A DNA stretch of 64,000 nucleotides, from assembly GCF_032854445.1 (NCBI RefSeq), contig NC_088301.1, forward strand, positions 47,425,116 through 47,489,115, read 5' to 3'. Below the pieces are notes generated by a model. The model worked only from the letters and a program-made list of their open reading frames with translations. It ran no database searches and was not told the origin of the DNA. Numbering within the stretch: position 1 is the first letter of the stretch; every line of letters begins with the position of its first letter. The DNA comes from Liolophura sinensis (Eukaryota; Mollusca; Polyplacophora; Chitonida; Chitonidae). Positions 1 to 12,886 of this stretch are shown piece after piece. Position numbers and translations under genes: made by a program.

Positions 1-2599
1 AGTTCTTTAATTCAGAAACTCAAAAAAAAAAAACCCCCAAAAAACCCACATCAAATGGTGATCTACATTTACATTTTCTAATTTCAGTTTCAAACTCATG
101 AACTGTTACAGAATGAACTGAAATGTGATTTCAAGATTCATTTATCCCATTTCATCTATATAATGTGGCTTGCTTTAATTCTTATAAAAAATCAGATATC
201 CATACTTTCTGGATCCAACACTGCTTACATCTAAGACTGCTCCAGGTGTTACATGTATAGCTGAGTACCAAACCAGGTACCTACCAGCTAGCAACCTAAG
301 TGGTCCTGTGATATAGATAGACTATGGGTTATACCCTAGAGGTAGCCAAGACCTTCAGCATGTCAGCTATGCTAAAAATACAGCCAGATGAATGACCTGT
401 CCTACAGATGATAGAGTGTGTCCATACTGGCCTGGTAGTATGTTATACAAAACAAAAACCACAAGTTCCATCTTCTGTCTACTTTTTTGCATTGTAAGCA
501 GAACAAATGATGTAATCTTGTCACTCCGAGGTTTAACATTATTTCATTTTTAGAAAATTTAAATTTATCATTAAAGACATTTGCACAATTGTAAAAATAA
601 TAATAGTGTTTAATATTGTAAAAAAATATTGGGAAGTTTAAGTCTACCAGACACAAAATAACTATGCTACCTACTTGAACATTTTCATTGATATTCAGAG
701 TTAATTCACTAACAATATTTGATTTAAAATTTTGAATATCATTACGTTACTCATTATTTGCATCATTCTGAGACTTTTATTAATGATAGAAAGGAGATGT
801 AAAACTTGTGTTCATGCTGGAAATTTTTAAATTTTAGCACCAAAAGTATTATTTTGTGAGATTCGCCTTTAATATCACTATAAAGGTAAAATTTTAATGC
901 AAAATACAGTAGCTTTGAAAATATATACATTAACCTTGAAGATGGACATGACTTAAATTATTTTAACTCAGATCTTTGGGAAACAATACGTACATGTATA
1001 CATAATGGCTTTCAGGCTTATTCTGTAATCTTTTACTACTACAGATAGTGTAGAAAAGCCCTGTGCACCATGATCAGATGCCAGAGTGAAAATTTTCTAC
1101 TAAACTGTCTCAGAAATTTTAAACTGGTAAAATATAACTGAGTAAGTAAAAATTGTCTCTTCACTCATGTTTGTTCCCTTCATATATACACTATACTATA
1201 TCACAGAACTCCACAGCCAGCTAGTTATACATCCACAGGTGTATTATGTACCTTGGTATACAGATACTTCCAATAACCCAAGGTAAGAAATCAGAGCCCC
1301 ACAACACGAGTTAATACAGTGCTGGAAACAGAACCCTGCGAGACTTGGGTATGCTGGGTACCAATATACAGTAACTACAGCCTCAACAGCCCACTCCAAG
1401 CTTGTTCAGTCTTTAGTATTAGATGTACCAGATGTGTTTAAAAGAGTTGAGAAGCTTACCTGGGCTTTTTCAATGGTATTATTTATCTTTACCTCAACAT
1501 AGCTTACATTATAGCAATATAAATAAATTTAGAGTTCTCCTTTGAGTTGTCTTTCTCATTACTCTTTTTCTTTCCCATTACTCTTTTTCCTTCTAGTTTG
1601 ATTGTTCATACATAAATGTATGTTTGCCTAACAGAAAAAAAAACAAATGATTTTTGCTTAAAGAATCAAGAGTTTAAAGAGTATGCATGTAGCTTGTACT
1701 TCAACTACAAATATGGTACATATGCCTAATGCTTTGAGTCACTGTCTTCTGCTTTAAGCACAATAACAGAAAACTACACATCACAATTTCAGGTACTCTC
1801 ATCATCATCACTTAGTGAACCTTGGGAGTATCCTGGAGTAATATGTGCTTAATCATATACGTGTATAAAAATCGTAAAAAGTGGTATCAGGGCCTAATCT
1901 GGCCTCAAAAGAGCAGAGGGTGGAACCACCGGTGAAGGGCACCTCATTGTTGAATATTTCGATTCTCATAATTTTCAAGGGCCTCGGTTCCTATGGTTGA
2001 CCTCCACCCAACGTGCACACCACAACAGGTACCTAGCCCGAAAATTCAGTCTAAGGATGGCTTTTATTTAGGCCTACTGATATGTGGAGAACTCTGCCTC
2101 TGATCATCACATTGTATCATAGCTACCCCAGGCCATCATTAAAAAGTTGTTTGTTGTGGGTAACAAACCCTGTTTTTTGAAGTCGGGTCAATCGGTCGGC
2201 ATTTTTTTTTTTTTTTTTTTGTAAAGTAAATTGAAAGTAATTCCCGGCCTGCAAAATCGGAATGCTAATTAAATTATCGCGGGTCCAATTTTCGTCACCT
2301 GCTTCACGGCATACATTTCAAATTTTAAATGCTCTTTAAAAACTTTGTTGTTTTCATAACCAAGTTCTTTCACACTGAAGTCAAATATTCATTCTTGATC
2401 CAACATTAAATTTGAGTAAATTTACGAACTTTAAACCTAAACAACTGAAGTTGAAAAGCATCCATTGCTTTCGCCACTGTAGCAAAGGGATGTTCCCAGG
2501 AATGGGAACTTTGAGGGAGCGGCAGCGTCCGGTAATCGGACGCTGAGAAGGACTGGATTATGCCCTGGCTATATATTTATGTAATGACAAGTTACTCAC
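1..2599. other. non-coding stretch left of the GST exons
   Basis: I find no convincing exon here on either strand. It should be intron or 3' part of the minus-strand GST gene, because exon 2 of that gene ends at 2600 with an open splice donor and needs further exons to the left. The open frames present are short, AT-rich and lack splice-phase continuity with GST. The stretch includes a partial foldback end and a T run near 2200, listed separately. Confidence 0.6.
2130..2220 (+). repeat. solo end of the AGGCCATC foldback family plus T run
   Basis: The stretch starts AGGCCATCATTAAAAAG and runs into a GGGTAAC motif. This matches both terminal inverted repeats of the element at 35649-36384, but no partner end lies nearby. 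A T run of about 18 bases follows at about 2203-2220. It is probably a decayed or truncated copy. Family membership is inferred from the shared terminal sequence only. Confidence 0.5.
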
Positions 2600-5114
2600 G
2601 GTCGCCTTGCTCATATTTCACATCTTCAAATTCTTCTCCAACATAATTTAACAGCAGTCGAATAGGCTGAGCCAACTGTAATCGAACAACAACAGGGGTT
2701 ACAGCTGCATAAAATACCAGTATCAAACTAATCTGGCATATTACTAAACAATGACAAAGAAAAGATGTTAAAAGTCATGTAGAGTGACAAAATATAGTTT
2801 TAAAATGCTAATTTCTTAAGAAAGAAAATCACATGTCCTCTAAATATAGAAGCCAAAATAATTAATAAAACCAAATCCACCTATCATCTAATCACATGTA
2901 GGCATAGTGCATGTAGGAAACCTGGATTTATGACATTATATTTAATTAAACCATTGTCCAATCCTCAATGGTCACCCCACACATTTTTCAAGGAAACATT
3001 TGATGACATAGGATGCAGTATTGTTGACACTACATGGGCCACATCACAATGAATCATCAGTTGGGCAAGATATCCCCCCAAATGAGTGCAACATATCGCC
3101 TTACCATGAGCCAGAAAACATTCAACAGTGGGCCAGATATCAACATATGGTGGGCCAGATATCAACATATGGTGGGCCAGATATCAACATATGGTGGGCC
3201 AAATATCAACATATGGTGGGCCAGATATCAACACAAGTGTGGACCAGCATGTCAGTAAGCGGAAAGCCATATGTCAAGGGAGAGTAAGAGTAAAATGTCA
3301 TGAGGATGGGCCACATATCTGTAGAGACCAAGACAAATGTCAGAAGAGGTTGGGCCAAATAACAGGAGAGGGTGAGCAAAATGACTGGTGCTAAAAGAGC
3401 GTACTCCAAATGCCAGGGCAGGGTAGGCCAAACTTCAGGAGAAGGTAAGCCAAATGAGAGGGTGGGACATATATCATGACAGGCTGGACCATATATCATG
3501 ATAGGGGGAGCCAAATATCAAAACTGGGTGGGCCACATCTCACGAGAATGTGGGTCACATGTCATGAGAGGCTGGGCCACATGTCTTGAGAGGTGGGAAC
3601 AACATGTGAGGAGTTGATGTGCCATAGCAGGCAATTTCAGGCTGGGCACTTCTACATTCACCACGACAGAGTAGCTGTGGTCAAATTAACTCCCAGTCAC
3701 AGACACTGGCCTTTGAAGATTGAGGCTAAACTACTTCCTATGGCTAATAAAATAGCAAACATTTCAAAGTACTGGTTTCAGGTAACACTTCCTACTTGGT
3801 ATTTTCAGTTTCTCCACTGTTTGTCCTACCAGTTACTGCGGGTGGAAATATGACTTGCAATGCAGAATTTCTATGAAATGAATATTTAAGATTGCCATCG
3901 CTAGACTAAGCCATAGGCCATCAAGTGAAAATCAGCTCTGTGTACAAAGAGATCTTGGAACATGTGGACTACTAATATTAGTAGGAGTCTAAAACGCGAG
4001 TGTGAAATATTAAACAAATCAGTATAATGTTCATATTCTAAAAATTATATCAGCATAATAAAACAAAAATGCGGACATGTTGGATTACCATATGCCTTGT
4101 CGTAAACTTCTTTAGAGCACCAATTTGAACAACTGGCCACCAAAAGTGCAATAACATTTAACAATATCATTTGAATATGATGTTATTTCCATTGCAGTGC
4201 AATCATCACTAGATATGGCACAGTATAATACATGATAAATAAGATAAATGGCATTTGTGGTACCTGTAACAGATAGGCATGCCCTACAATGTATAGGTGT
4301 ACACATGTAGGCCACCTGACAAACTGAAACCTGCTCGCATCAATGAGAAACTCGTAAAACTCCTTCCCGCCTGTATCAAGACTGTCCAAAGTTGTGAACT
4401 CATTTGTTCTTTCCGTTATTACATCATAATGTCACAGAGGGAAACGAAGCGTTCAAAAGTCATTTGGACCGCGTGTGTAGCTTTTCGTTGAGTCTCCCAT
4501 TAGCTGCAGCCAAACCGAACATGGGATTATAGCATTTAATACAACAAAAGGCCCTACTTGTAACCTGCCTCATGGCCCTGTACATTCTATGGACTGATAG
4601 CATTGAGCTATACGTACAGCAGGATTAACTACAGTAAAATTAAATTAAACGTTCAGGTCTGTTTTCAACATTTTTTTCATATTTAGTACCTAGGCTGTGG
4701 TAAAATTATATCAGAAATGGTTGAAAATAGGACTGGACCCAGAATCACAACGCGACCTTTGACTTCATGTCATAATTTCAAATCAATTTATAATTTTTAT
4801 TTCTTACGTAACAAAGTCAAACTATCGCCTGACAATGACTTAAGTTAACGTTTATTTTAACTGAACTCGGTTCACTAGTGAAACAGTACCGCTGTGTGTG
4901 GCCCAATAAAACTGACTCCCAAGCACAGTTGCAGGTAAACTAAACTCACTGAAGGTAACAAGCACGGCCTTAGTCCGGTAAAGTTCCAAGATTTCTCACA
5001 TGTGCACCTCCGAATTATCTTCATCTAACACATTTTTCGGTTCGTCTTTCATAAAGTCACGGAAGTAAGTGCACTTACCCCTCTGATTGCCCAGTACCCT
5101 AAAATCGGTGGCAT
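2600..5114 (-). CDS. mu-class glutathione S-transferase, first two exons (partial)
   Basis: Exon 1 is 5114-5079: ATG and 12 codons reading MPPILGYWAIRG, then a GTAAGT donor, phase 0. Exon 2 is 2675-2600, after an AG acceptor. It reads LAQPIRLLLNYVGEEF and then DVKYEQGD, and ends on a GTGAGT donor in phase 1. Together these give the opening beta-alpha-beta of the thioredoxin-like glutathione-binding domain. The GYW motif carries the catalytic Tyr of mu-class GSTs (Tyr6 in the usual numbering, Met removed), and RLLL is typical of helix 1. GSTs conjugate reduced glutathione to electrophiles in the cytosol. About 165 more residues are expected in exons to the left; I could not find them before the window edge. 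The intron between the exons carries a minisatellite. A related class is possible but mu fits best. Confidence 0.86.
3021..3612 (+). repeat. minisatellite, unit about 22 bp
   Basis: The core at about 3128-3235 holds five near-identical copies of a 22-bp unit close to GTGGGCCAGATATCAACATA plus TG. Decayed copies spread on both sides, up to about 3612, with units like GGGCCACATGTCATGAGAGG. The array lies in intron 1 of the GST gene. Several open frames run through it because the unit lacks stops in some frames; they are not genes. Confidence 0.9.
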
Positions 5115-5376
5115 ATTGTCATCTAATTGCACTGTCCGTTTTGAACAACTTCTCTTTCGACACCGATCGTGTTCTTGGTTAAGTTGATCTTCCGGCAGAG
5201 ATAACTGGTCACATGTTCTTCATCCGGGCTACAAACCGCAGCCGACGTCAAGGGGAACAACTTTTACCGTTCTTCTGTATATGTACATGTACAATCGATA
5301 TGATCCCACGAGTTTTTCCACTTGCTAATACATTGCTTCGTAAACCGTAGTAAAAAGAGATTAGTTGCTTATCTTA

Positions 5377-5455
5377 TGACCATGAGCTGGACTTGAACTC
5401 ATAGCCACCACAGTGGTGGGAGGTTCCTAGCTCGTTGCGCTGTGCTGTGTGACTT
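5377..5455 (-). repeat. truncated tRNA-derived SINE
   Basis: On the plus strand this holds the reverse complement of a SINE head, with a box-B-like GAGTTCAAGTCCAGCTCATG and the segment after it. The same sequence is seen in the full copies at 57985-58253 and 60189-60458. The A/T-rich 3' tail is missing. It lies upstream of the GST start codon. Confidence 0.65.
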
Positions 5456-5460
5456 TAATG

Positions 5461-5688
5461 CTCCTAAAATGACCTAAAACTTCGCCCAGAAAAGTGCATT
5501 TTTAGAGGCAAATAAACGTCACAAAATATTATTTTTGGTGCCGAAACTTAAAATTTTCCAGTAAAATATCATCCCATGTTCCAAGTAAATCTCAGAACAC
5601 CTTTCAAAAATCAATACAACTCTCATAATCATGAAAAATGGGCAAGCTAGTGATGGACGAAACTTGTGGTCATTCAGGTTACCGTAAT
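5461..5688. mobile_element. short foldback DNA element, copy 1
   Basis: The ends are inverted relatives of each other: the left begins CTCCTAAAATGACCTAAAAC and the right ends in GGTCATTCAGGTTACCGTAA. The interior holds AAAGTGCATTTTTAGAGGCA, found again with small changes in the element at 53024-53252, which has the same inverted ends. At about 230 bp with no coding capacity it looks like a MITE. I cannot assign the superfamily. Confidence 0.65.
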
Positions 5689-8600
5689 TTAAATGATATA
5701 AAATTTAGTGTGTTTCAGGTTTATTGGTGTAGGCCTAAACTTCAATGAAATTTTACGCGATTTACTTGGTCTTGTGTTTTATGCGATTGCTTTTGGCCAC
5801 GTCCTAGCTATAGTCTTCCAAATGAATTCAACAGGACTGAATCAAATTGTCTTTATTTCAAGATTTCTTGTGAGACTTCATACACAACCATACCCGTAAT
5901 ATTTCAGATTAGTGTATCTTAGTTTATCAATCATTTTAGATGGCGTCCTGTTTAATGTTAGAAAAGTGGGACACATTGTCCCACTTGAGTTTCAACCATT
6001 TTGTTTGTTCCATTCAACACTTAGAAAACTGGTAACAGGAGAGGGCTGAGAGGAGGGGGGGGGTCATATCGACACAGTAGACAAACAGTACAACACATTC
6101 GTTCTTGAGAATCTAGACTCCTAAGAACCTCTAATTTGCTCAAAATATTGCTTATGCAAAATTACCCAGGTTACCCACTGTATATAAAAAGCAAAATTTT
6201 GACTAACTGCCCTTCAATATTTGCTTCCATGTCAGTACATTTTCAAAACTTGGTACAGGCAGCAGAACAATTTTTTTTTTTCAAATTATTACATCTATTA
6301 TTACATCGAGATACAGGAGAATTTTTCAATCGGCTTGATCGACACATGGAATGAAAATTGAAGTCTGTTTCGCAAGACATTCAGATGAAGCAATTTGTCA
6401 ACTACTATAGTTGCACAAAGTAGAGCATGTTTTTTATTTTCGTTAAACTACATGAATTCCTAATCGCACCACCAGAACCAGTGAATGCAGCCTTACAAAT
6501 TTATGTTGGTCAATTTTCATAGGTGGAGGAAACCGGGATGTTTGAATGGGCTGGGTAAACTACCAGCGGTGAGGAAACTTCAGCAAGTTCACCAATGTCA
6601 TACATAATGTTACTGGTAATCTCTGACGTGTCAAAAGTGACATATCAAGAGTATGAGATTTAAAGGAAACTTAGATGTCAATAAGCAGTAATATAAATTG
6701 GTTAAAGATATTTCAAAATTGATGGATCAGGTTGGAATTTTAATTGTAATTTAATGTACAAGCCATTATCTCCCAAAGTGATAAATAACACATACTAATA
6801 CACACAGGCCATTATAGCAGATGCCATGAGGAAAAAAAAATACAATAGAACAACTATGAATGACAAACACAAGATGTTTTGGTTGAGAAAGGAGAATTAA
6901 TGGTATATGACATTTGTTCTAGGACCAAAGATTTGGAAGAACATGGATGACTTACAGCTTTGTATTTACAGCTTGTGGGCTAAGGAGTATGCGTACCTGT
7001 AAATATCAGGAAAAGTAGCAGTGCATCAAATCAAACACACTTTCTCAAACATATCAGCATCCTTCGTTTGCTCACACACTAGATTAAATCCCAAGTCTTA
7101 CTTCCTTATACAAATGTTATACAAAACACAATTTCATTTGAATATAAATCTTAAGGAATTTGGAGATCCGCACATGCAATCACTCCTCTGGCTTCACCCA
7201 TCTGCACACTATTGAATTTTATCAAAGTGCTTTTAGTCATATAAAAACTGATATTGAAACTGCCAATTTGATTTCGACATAACTTCTTTCATTATTGTTC
7301 CTCAGGGTTATCTACTGTACAATGGTGTTCTTCAGACCTACAACAAGGGAAGCAAATCTTGTAACACTACAGCAGTGCCCTCAGCCTACTTGAACAACAA
7401 AGCATTGCTATTTTCTGAACTGCAAGAAATGCTGCCTCTTGTAGACAGACGGTCTCAGAATTCCACTGCTTCACTTCCACAAATCATCATACAAACTTAA
7501 AGAATTTTATAAAGTACAAAACAGTGTATTACTTGAAAAATATTAATATGAACTAAGTGTAAATTTCTATGGTTCCAGTACACTTTAGTGAGATGGTACA
7601 TCTCTTGTTAAGAATGTCAATGGAGAAAGACCAAATCATTTTTAACCTTCTACAAAGCAACACACATGCTGAAATTAACCACCAAACAACCATCAAGAAA
7701 GTAATAAGGCTGAACATAGCCTCCTGACATTTTAAAACCACATCTTTTGGGCAGTATTTTTGAAGCCCACTACTGACACTTCTTTACATACACATATAAT
7801 GACTTCCAAATTACTGTGTGCAATATTTAAAATGAAGTCCCCTGTTTCACAGTATACATTTATCTGAAAGCTTTTGAATTCAAGACTATAATATCCAAAT
7901 TCAACCCCCAAAAGAGACTGAAAAACGCCATGGCATTTTAAGGTTAACCTTCCATCAACAATGATCTAAATAAGTCTAATAATCCGAATGAAATTGATTA
8001 ACATAGTGTTTACTGTTCTAAAACTTCTATGCAAATATCGCTGAGGGGCTTTCAAGCACACACATAGCTAAAAATGATCGAATGCAGTTTTGATGGTTAT
8101 CAGCTATGGAGGATGTGAGTAAAAATGCACTACCTGACAACGTGAAATACCCTTGATAAAAATTCACGACAGAAATTATTTAAACTGCATTTCTCACGGA
8201 ACACTTTTACTTTTATGGGAAAAGAATACACTATGATTTCTCAAGCACATAATAAAACTACAGCAATCAACCTTTAATGTGCATTTCCTGAACTGCACAC
8301 TTGAACAAAGCTGCTTGCTGCTAATTTAGCATTTTACTATAATATACATGCAGAAGCTGACTTTTAGGCAACTGATCTGCAGAACTTTATAAATCATCTG
8401 AGTGTTAAGGCATAAAGACATGACACACCCACAGACGTTAAATAACACTACACTGAAGCAATTTCCTTCAGCATCAGTCAGTGTGTCCTATTTTAAGCAT
8501 GAATATACTACCAGACATCAACATTTGTACAAACATAAGCATTGGTCACAGGTATGACAATGTTTGCATCTACAATAAGTAAATGGCAGTCAGATGATCA

Positions 8601-9037
8601 AATGATGTTAAACAGTTACATGTACATCCAATTAATTATAATTACGGCTTTGATTAAGGTCGGCTCTAATGAACCTTACATACAAAGTGCTAATATATAC
8701 ATAAATACAGACAACATTACAGTTCACCTGAAGGGTGAAGTTCTGGGGGCAGGCTGTGGGCCATGTGACATCTGGAGGCCCTGTTCAGCATAGGCAATTC
8801 CGAACAGTAACATGTCCAAATGGCCAAATACTGAATTCTGACAATAAACATGACTTAAGAGTCCATTCTCTTCATGCCCCTGGTGGACCTCAAAACTGTG
8901 TAAGCGAATAAAATCATGAGAGTACTGTTCCAGGTATGATTGTGGCAGCAATGCCACACTTCCAGGCATCCATATCTTTAGTTTTGTTCTTGAAAGAAGA
9001 ACACAGGTAATTTGTTCTCTAAATAGTCAGTCACTGG
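5689..9037. other. intergenic space and probable ARL8 3' UTR
   Basis: There is no recognisable exon on either strand. The right part, next to the ARL8 stop codon at 9038, must include its 3' UTR, since that gene is transcribed leftwards, but I could not fix a poly(A) site. The short open frames here are AT-rich and match nothing I know. Confidence 0.5.
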
Positions 9038-12000
9038 TTAACGTCCCCCCTTTGAGTGCTGTATGAGCCACTGTAATGTAATATCTGAAAGAAAATAGAA
9101 TGCAATATGAAAAAAAGACAATTTTGACCATTGCTATCTATTTAGGGAAAACTGCCTTATTCTTGAACCCTGATTCGCTCAGATAGCTTTTCTTATATAC
9201 ATGGCTGTTTTTTTTTTGTAAATACAAATTTGAGCTAAATGCAAGCATATAGATTCCAAGATTCCTTTACAGATTGTCTCTGTATCCTTTATTACACACA
9301 TCAGTGGCTTTACTTTACCCCTGATTGTAATTGCTGTATGCATTAACAATAATGTTATGAACAATTTACAATACAGAAAAGGACAGTTTACAATCCCAAT
9401 TTAATGAAAATAACCTACCTATATTTTCTTTTTCTTTGCAGGATATAGAATAACAACATATTTCTCTGTCTTGAATGGCTGATAAGTTCCTGAAAATAAA
9501 CAATTGTTGAAAGGGTTAAAATAAAAATCTTTCACTTAAATTGATAACTTGCAACATTAATAGTGATAAAACATCAAAGACTTCTTTAACTGAAACTACA
9601 TGACATTCATAAAGATCATTTAAATTTCTTAGAAAACTGATTTCATTTTTTTCTTACAAATGTTTCAAGGCAAAAAAAAAAAAAAAAATGTCTGTCTCCT
9701 TGGCACTTACATTCGCTCAATAAGCTCCTTTTCATCCAGCGCACCGGGTAAATCTCTCTTGTTTCCTAAGACTAGAACTGGAATGCCCAAAAGCTGAGGT
9801 TTGTCCAACAAGTTGTGTAACTCATTACGAGATGCCTCATGTTTATCATGGTCTGCAGCATCCACCATATATCTGAAGAGAACAAGTCGATCCACACTGA
9901 TCTAACTGCATAAATGAAATCCAAACTTACATCACTGTCCTGTGCTAAGTATATGTGACAAGCAACATCCAAGAAATGTTCCTCCTTTATTACACAGTAC
10001 CAATTTAATAATGCCATTTTACAACAACATATTTAACCTGGTTTCTTCTCTCTGAAATTTGTGCTTGTGCAGCATGACATTTTCTATTATTAAAGGCTTT
10101 AACACTGGAGGAGAATGATTAAAGTATGACTTACATAAACTTTCCTTAATTAATGAATCCTACGTACTTGAACTGCTTGCTACAATAATTAATATACGTA
10201 TAACATAATCTGCTGCATTTACAATATTTCCATCTTTGTATGTTGGGTGAACTGAGCACCAACTGGGAGTTGGTCAAGTAGATAAATGAACATTCACTAA
10301 ATCAGACTGGATTTATACCTTGTATGCCAATGTATACTGAATTATGTGACTTACACAATTGCATTCACCCCTCTACAATATCTCTCCCACATGCTGCGGA
10401 ACCTTGGCTGACCACCTATGTCCCATAACTGTAAAGTAAAAGAGAGATTAAAGTAATCCAAGATCACATTTTGTGAGAACAATATCTAATGTCAATACTA
10501 TAAATCTTACACTTGATGTTGTACAATCCATACACATTTTTATTCATGCAACATACAAGTCTTCTAAAAGTAAATACACTAACCACTGAAGCTGGTATAT
10601 GAAAAATGAAAGCTTAAGCAACAAGAAGTAATCTTCCAGGACTTGCTGCACAATGATAAGCACTTCACTTCCAGCTGGCATGTGTCTTAATATTGATCCA
10701 ATGCTCTAAAATGAAATGTAGAATTAATATTAACTTTTAATACTTGCCAACAACTCTAACACTAACAGCCCAATAAAATCTGAGCATAACACTTCACATT
10801 TATATATTCAGGAAATAAAAAATTTGTCTAGACTTACTTTTATTGTGACATTTCCCTTTGTTATTTTCCTCATGTTGAAACCAACTGTGGGAATCATGTC
10901 TTCACTGAACTGCCCAGACTAAAAAACAAACCAATGTTCGTGTATTCGTTTTCAAAATAATCATGCTAACAACCTAATAAATGAATCATTATATCTGTAA
11001 AACAATAATTCTAAGCTAATGACACAACATTTGTGGGGAATAAACCTTTTCAGTTTTGTGATTATCTCTAATAGAAACACTTCCTAACAATATTTACTCA
11101 ACTGTATCAGATGTCTTACTGGACCACACACTTGGCACTGATATAATAATTTATTAATTAATGCTGAGCACAGGTGACAAGAGACGATCTTGTTGTGTTG
11201 TGATAGGCCATCTGGACAGACTTGCTGGGCTTTGCATAAACAATAATCAACTGACCACCCCAAAGTGGCACAGGAAGGCTATCATGTTTGTTTAATAGCT
11301 TGTCTGTACACTTCACACCTGTTTCCCAGATGTCAACCCTCCCCAGACTAAAAAAATGTCAAAAAACATATCAAACTTGATTTTAGACATTAACAGCAAG
11401 TCTATTTATAGAAACAAAAAAAAGACAAAAAAAAAAAAAAACAAAACCAAAAAAAGAACAAGGTCCTCAACATATCAATGAAGTTCTACTTAATGGCATT
11501 ATTGCACACCAATTCAACTTGTACCATATTGACTAAATCTAAATATAGTTACAGGTGTCAATACCATCAGAGATATTTTAAACCAGGTCCAAATCTAGAG
11601 CCATTTTAGTTTTGGAAAACGTCTGCCATTTGAAAACTAACAAGTAAATTACAAAAAAATATGATGACTTACAAATACAAAGTGTAGTTTTCATATACAT
11701 TTCTTTCATTACCAGGCAGCCTTAAAAACTCTCGGCATCATTTTGAGTTGCATTTAATATGATTTCTTACACACAGTCATAATGTCACCTTTTCAGTTTG
11801 GAATCTGAACCCACTTCAATTTTATTCTGAGGCCATGAATCAATATTAGCAGAAAACTTGCATTCCAAAGACTTGAGACAAGCCTGACATAATGCACCAG
11901 TAGTGTAACTCTGACAACTGAAAGACTCATATGATTCAATATTTTGGCATTTTATCTTGCCATCATTCTCAGGCATTAGTATTATGACAGTGTTACTAGC

Positions 12001-12722
12001 CATATAAATACCCCATATCCTTGGAATACAATACATTTGGGTCATTCAATACAAAATGGCATGTGAAAGTAATAAAATATGTGGGCACATTTTATGAAAG
12101 TGTGACTTTCCCCATCCCCTACATAGTAAAATTATTGGCGTTGATGTGACAGTGTAAAATCATTATCATCTAGTGTGTATCTCATGATCACTCAGTCCTA
12201 GGGTCTAGAGTATACAGAGTAATATAGGTGATACTAATAACAACTTTACCAGTCGTTATGCCATAGACACTGGTCAGGTTTATAATGAACGCTGTAATAC
12301 TACATAACCATTTTCTGCTGTTAATATAAAACACCGACCATAAGCGTTTAATTCACTGAGCCTAAACAGAACGGCCACCTGATGTCAGATTATGACCAAT
12401 CGTGTCGTGGATGAATTCAACTGTTATAATTCAGTACACGGATATCAAAGATTTCCGTGGTCTACCACAGCTTTCCGTCTGTAAAGGAGGCCAAATTTCA
12501 ACTAAATAAGAACACCTAACCCCTTACTGTAGCAAGGGAGGTGTGACTGAAGATGTCAAATTTCCTCCTTGCGAAGTACTGCAACAGTCACACTCTTACC
12601 GCTATCACATTCACGAACGTCGTTTTCCCAGAATATTGCAGTCCCACTAACGTCAATTCCATTTCTTCTTTCCAAAACAGACTCTTAAACCAGTCTAAAA
12701 TTCGCTGTAAAAACGAAAACAT
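9038..12722 (-). CDS. ARL8: ARL8 lysosomal Arf-like small GTPase, complete
   Basis: Six coding exons: 12722-12600, 10918-10838, 10428-10355, 9872-9711, 9489-9419 and 9084-9038. All have GT/AG borders and matching phases, giving 558 bp and 185 aa (human ARL8B is 186). Visible motifs: P-loop GLQYSGKTT at 27-35, switch II WDIGGQ at 70-75, and NKRD at 130-133 for guanine binding. The N-terminus [17 protein letters not shown] is the amphipathic helix that replaces the myristoylated Gly of other Arfs. In animals ARL8, loaded through BORC, recruits kinesin adaptors and HOPS to lysosomes and drives their movement to the cell periphery and their fusion. The C-terminus SKGGR differs slightly from the human SKSRRS. 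The gene is head to head with cathepsin C, with 232 bp between start codons. Confidence 0.97.
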
Positions 12723-12824
12723 CTTGGAACTCTGTCAGCAGGCTCTAAATGAAATTAATTTACGTCTCAAATGACAATGAAATTTTGTTGTCAGTCTCAG
12801 GTTAGGACGCACAGACAAGTGCTT

Positions 12825-12834
12825 GTCACATGAC
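12825..12834. promoter_or_regulatory. CLEAR/M-box-like E-box 1
   Basis: GTCACATGAC differs at one base from GTCACGTGAC, the vertebrate CLEAR element bound by TFEB and TFE3. It contains TCACATGA, the M-box form bound by MITF. It lies in the shared ARL8/cathepsin C promoter. Binding is inferred from sequence alone. Confidence 0.55.
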
Positions 12835-12863
12835 AGCAATACGGGAAAGGTCAAGGACGTTCT

Positions 12864-12875
12864 GGTCATGTGATC
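12864..12875. promoter_or_regulatory. M-box-like E-box 2
   Basis: GGTCATGTGATC holds TCATGTGA, a MiT/TFE-type site. It lies 41 bp from the first site, start to start of the 8-bp cores (12826 and 12866 with offset), in the same short promoter. Confidence 0.5.
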
Positions 12876-12877
12876 TA

Positions 12878-12886
12878 TCATGTGAC
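12878..12886. promoter_or_regulatory. M-box-like E-box 3
   Basis: TCATGTGAC repeats the TCATGTGA core exactly 12 bp after the previous site. The two cores therefore lie roughly one helical turn apart, on nearly the same face of the DNA. Confidence 0.5.

Noticed and set aside
1453-1500. Possible minus-strand mini-exon (KINNTIEKAQ) with AG and GTAAGC borders left of the GST exons
   Set aside because: It does not match the sequence expected after exon 2 of a mu-class GST, and the phase does not fit.
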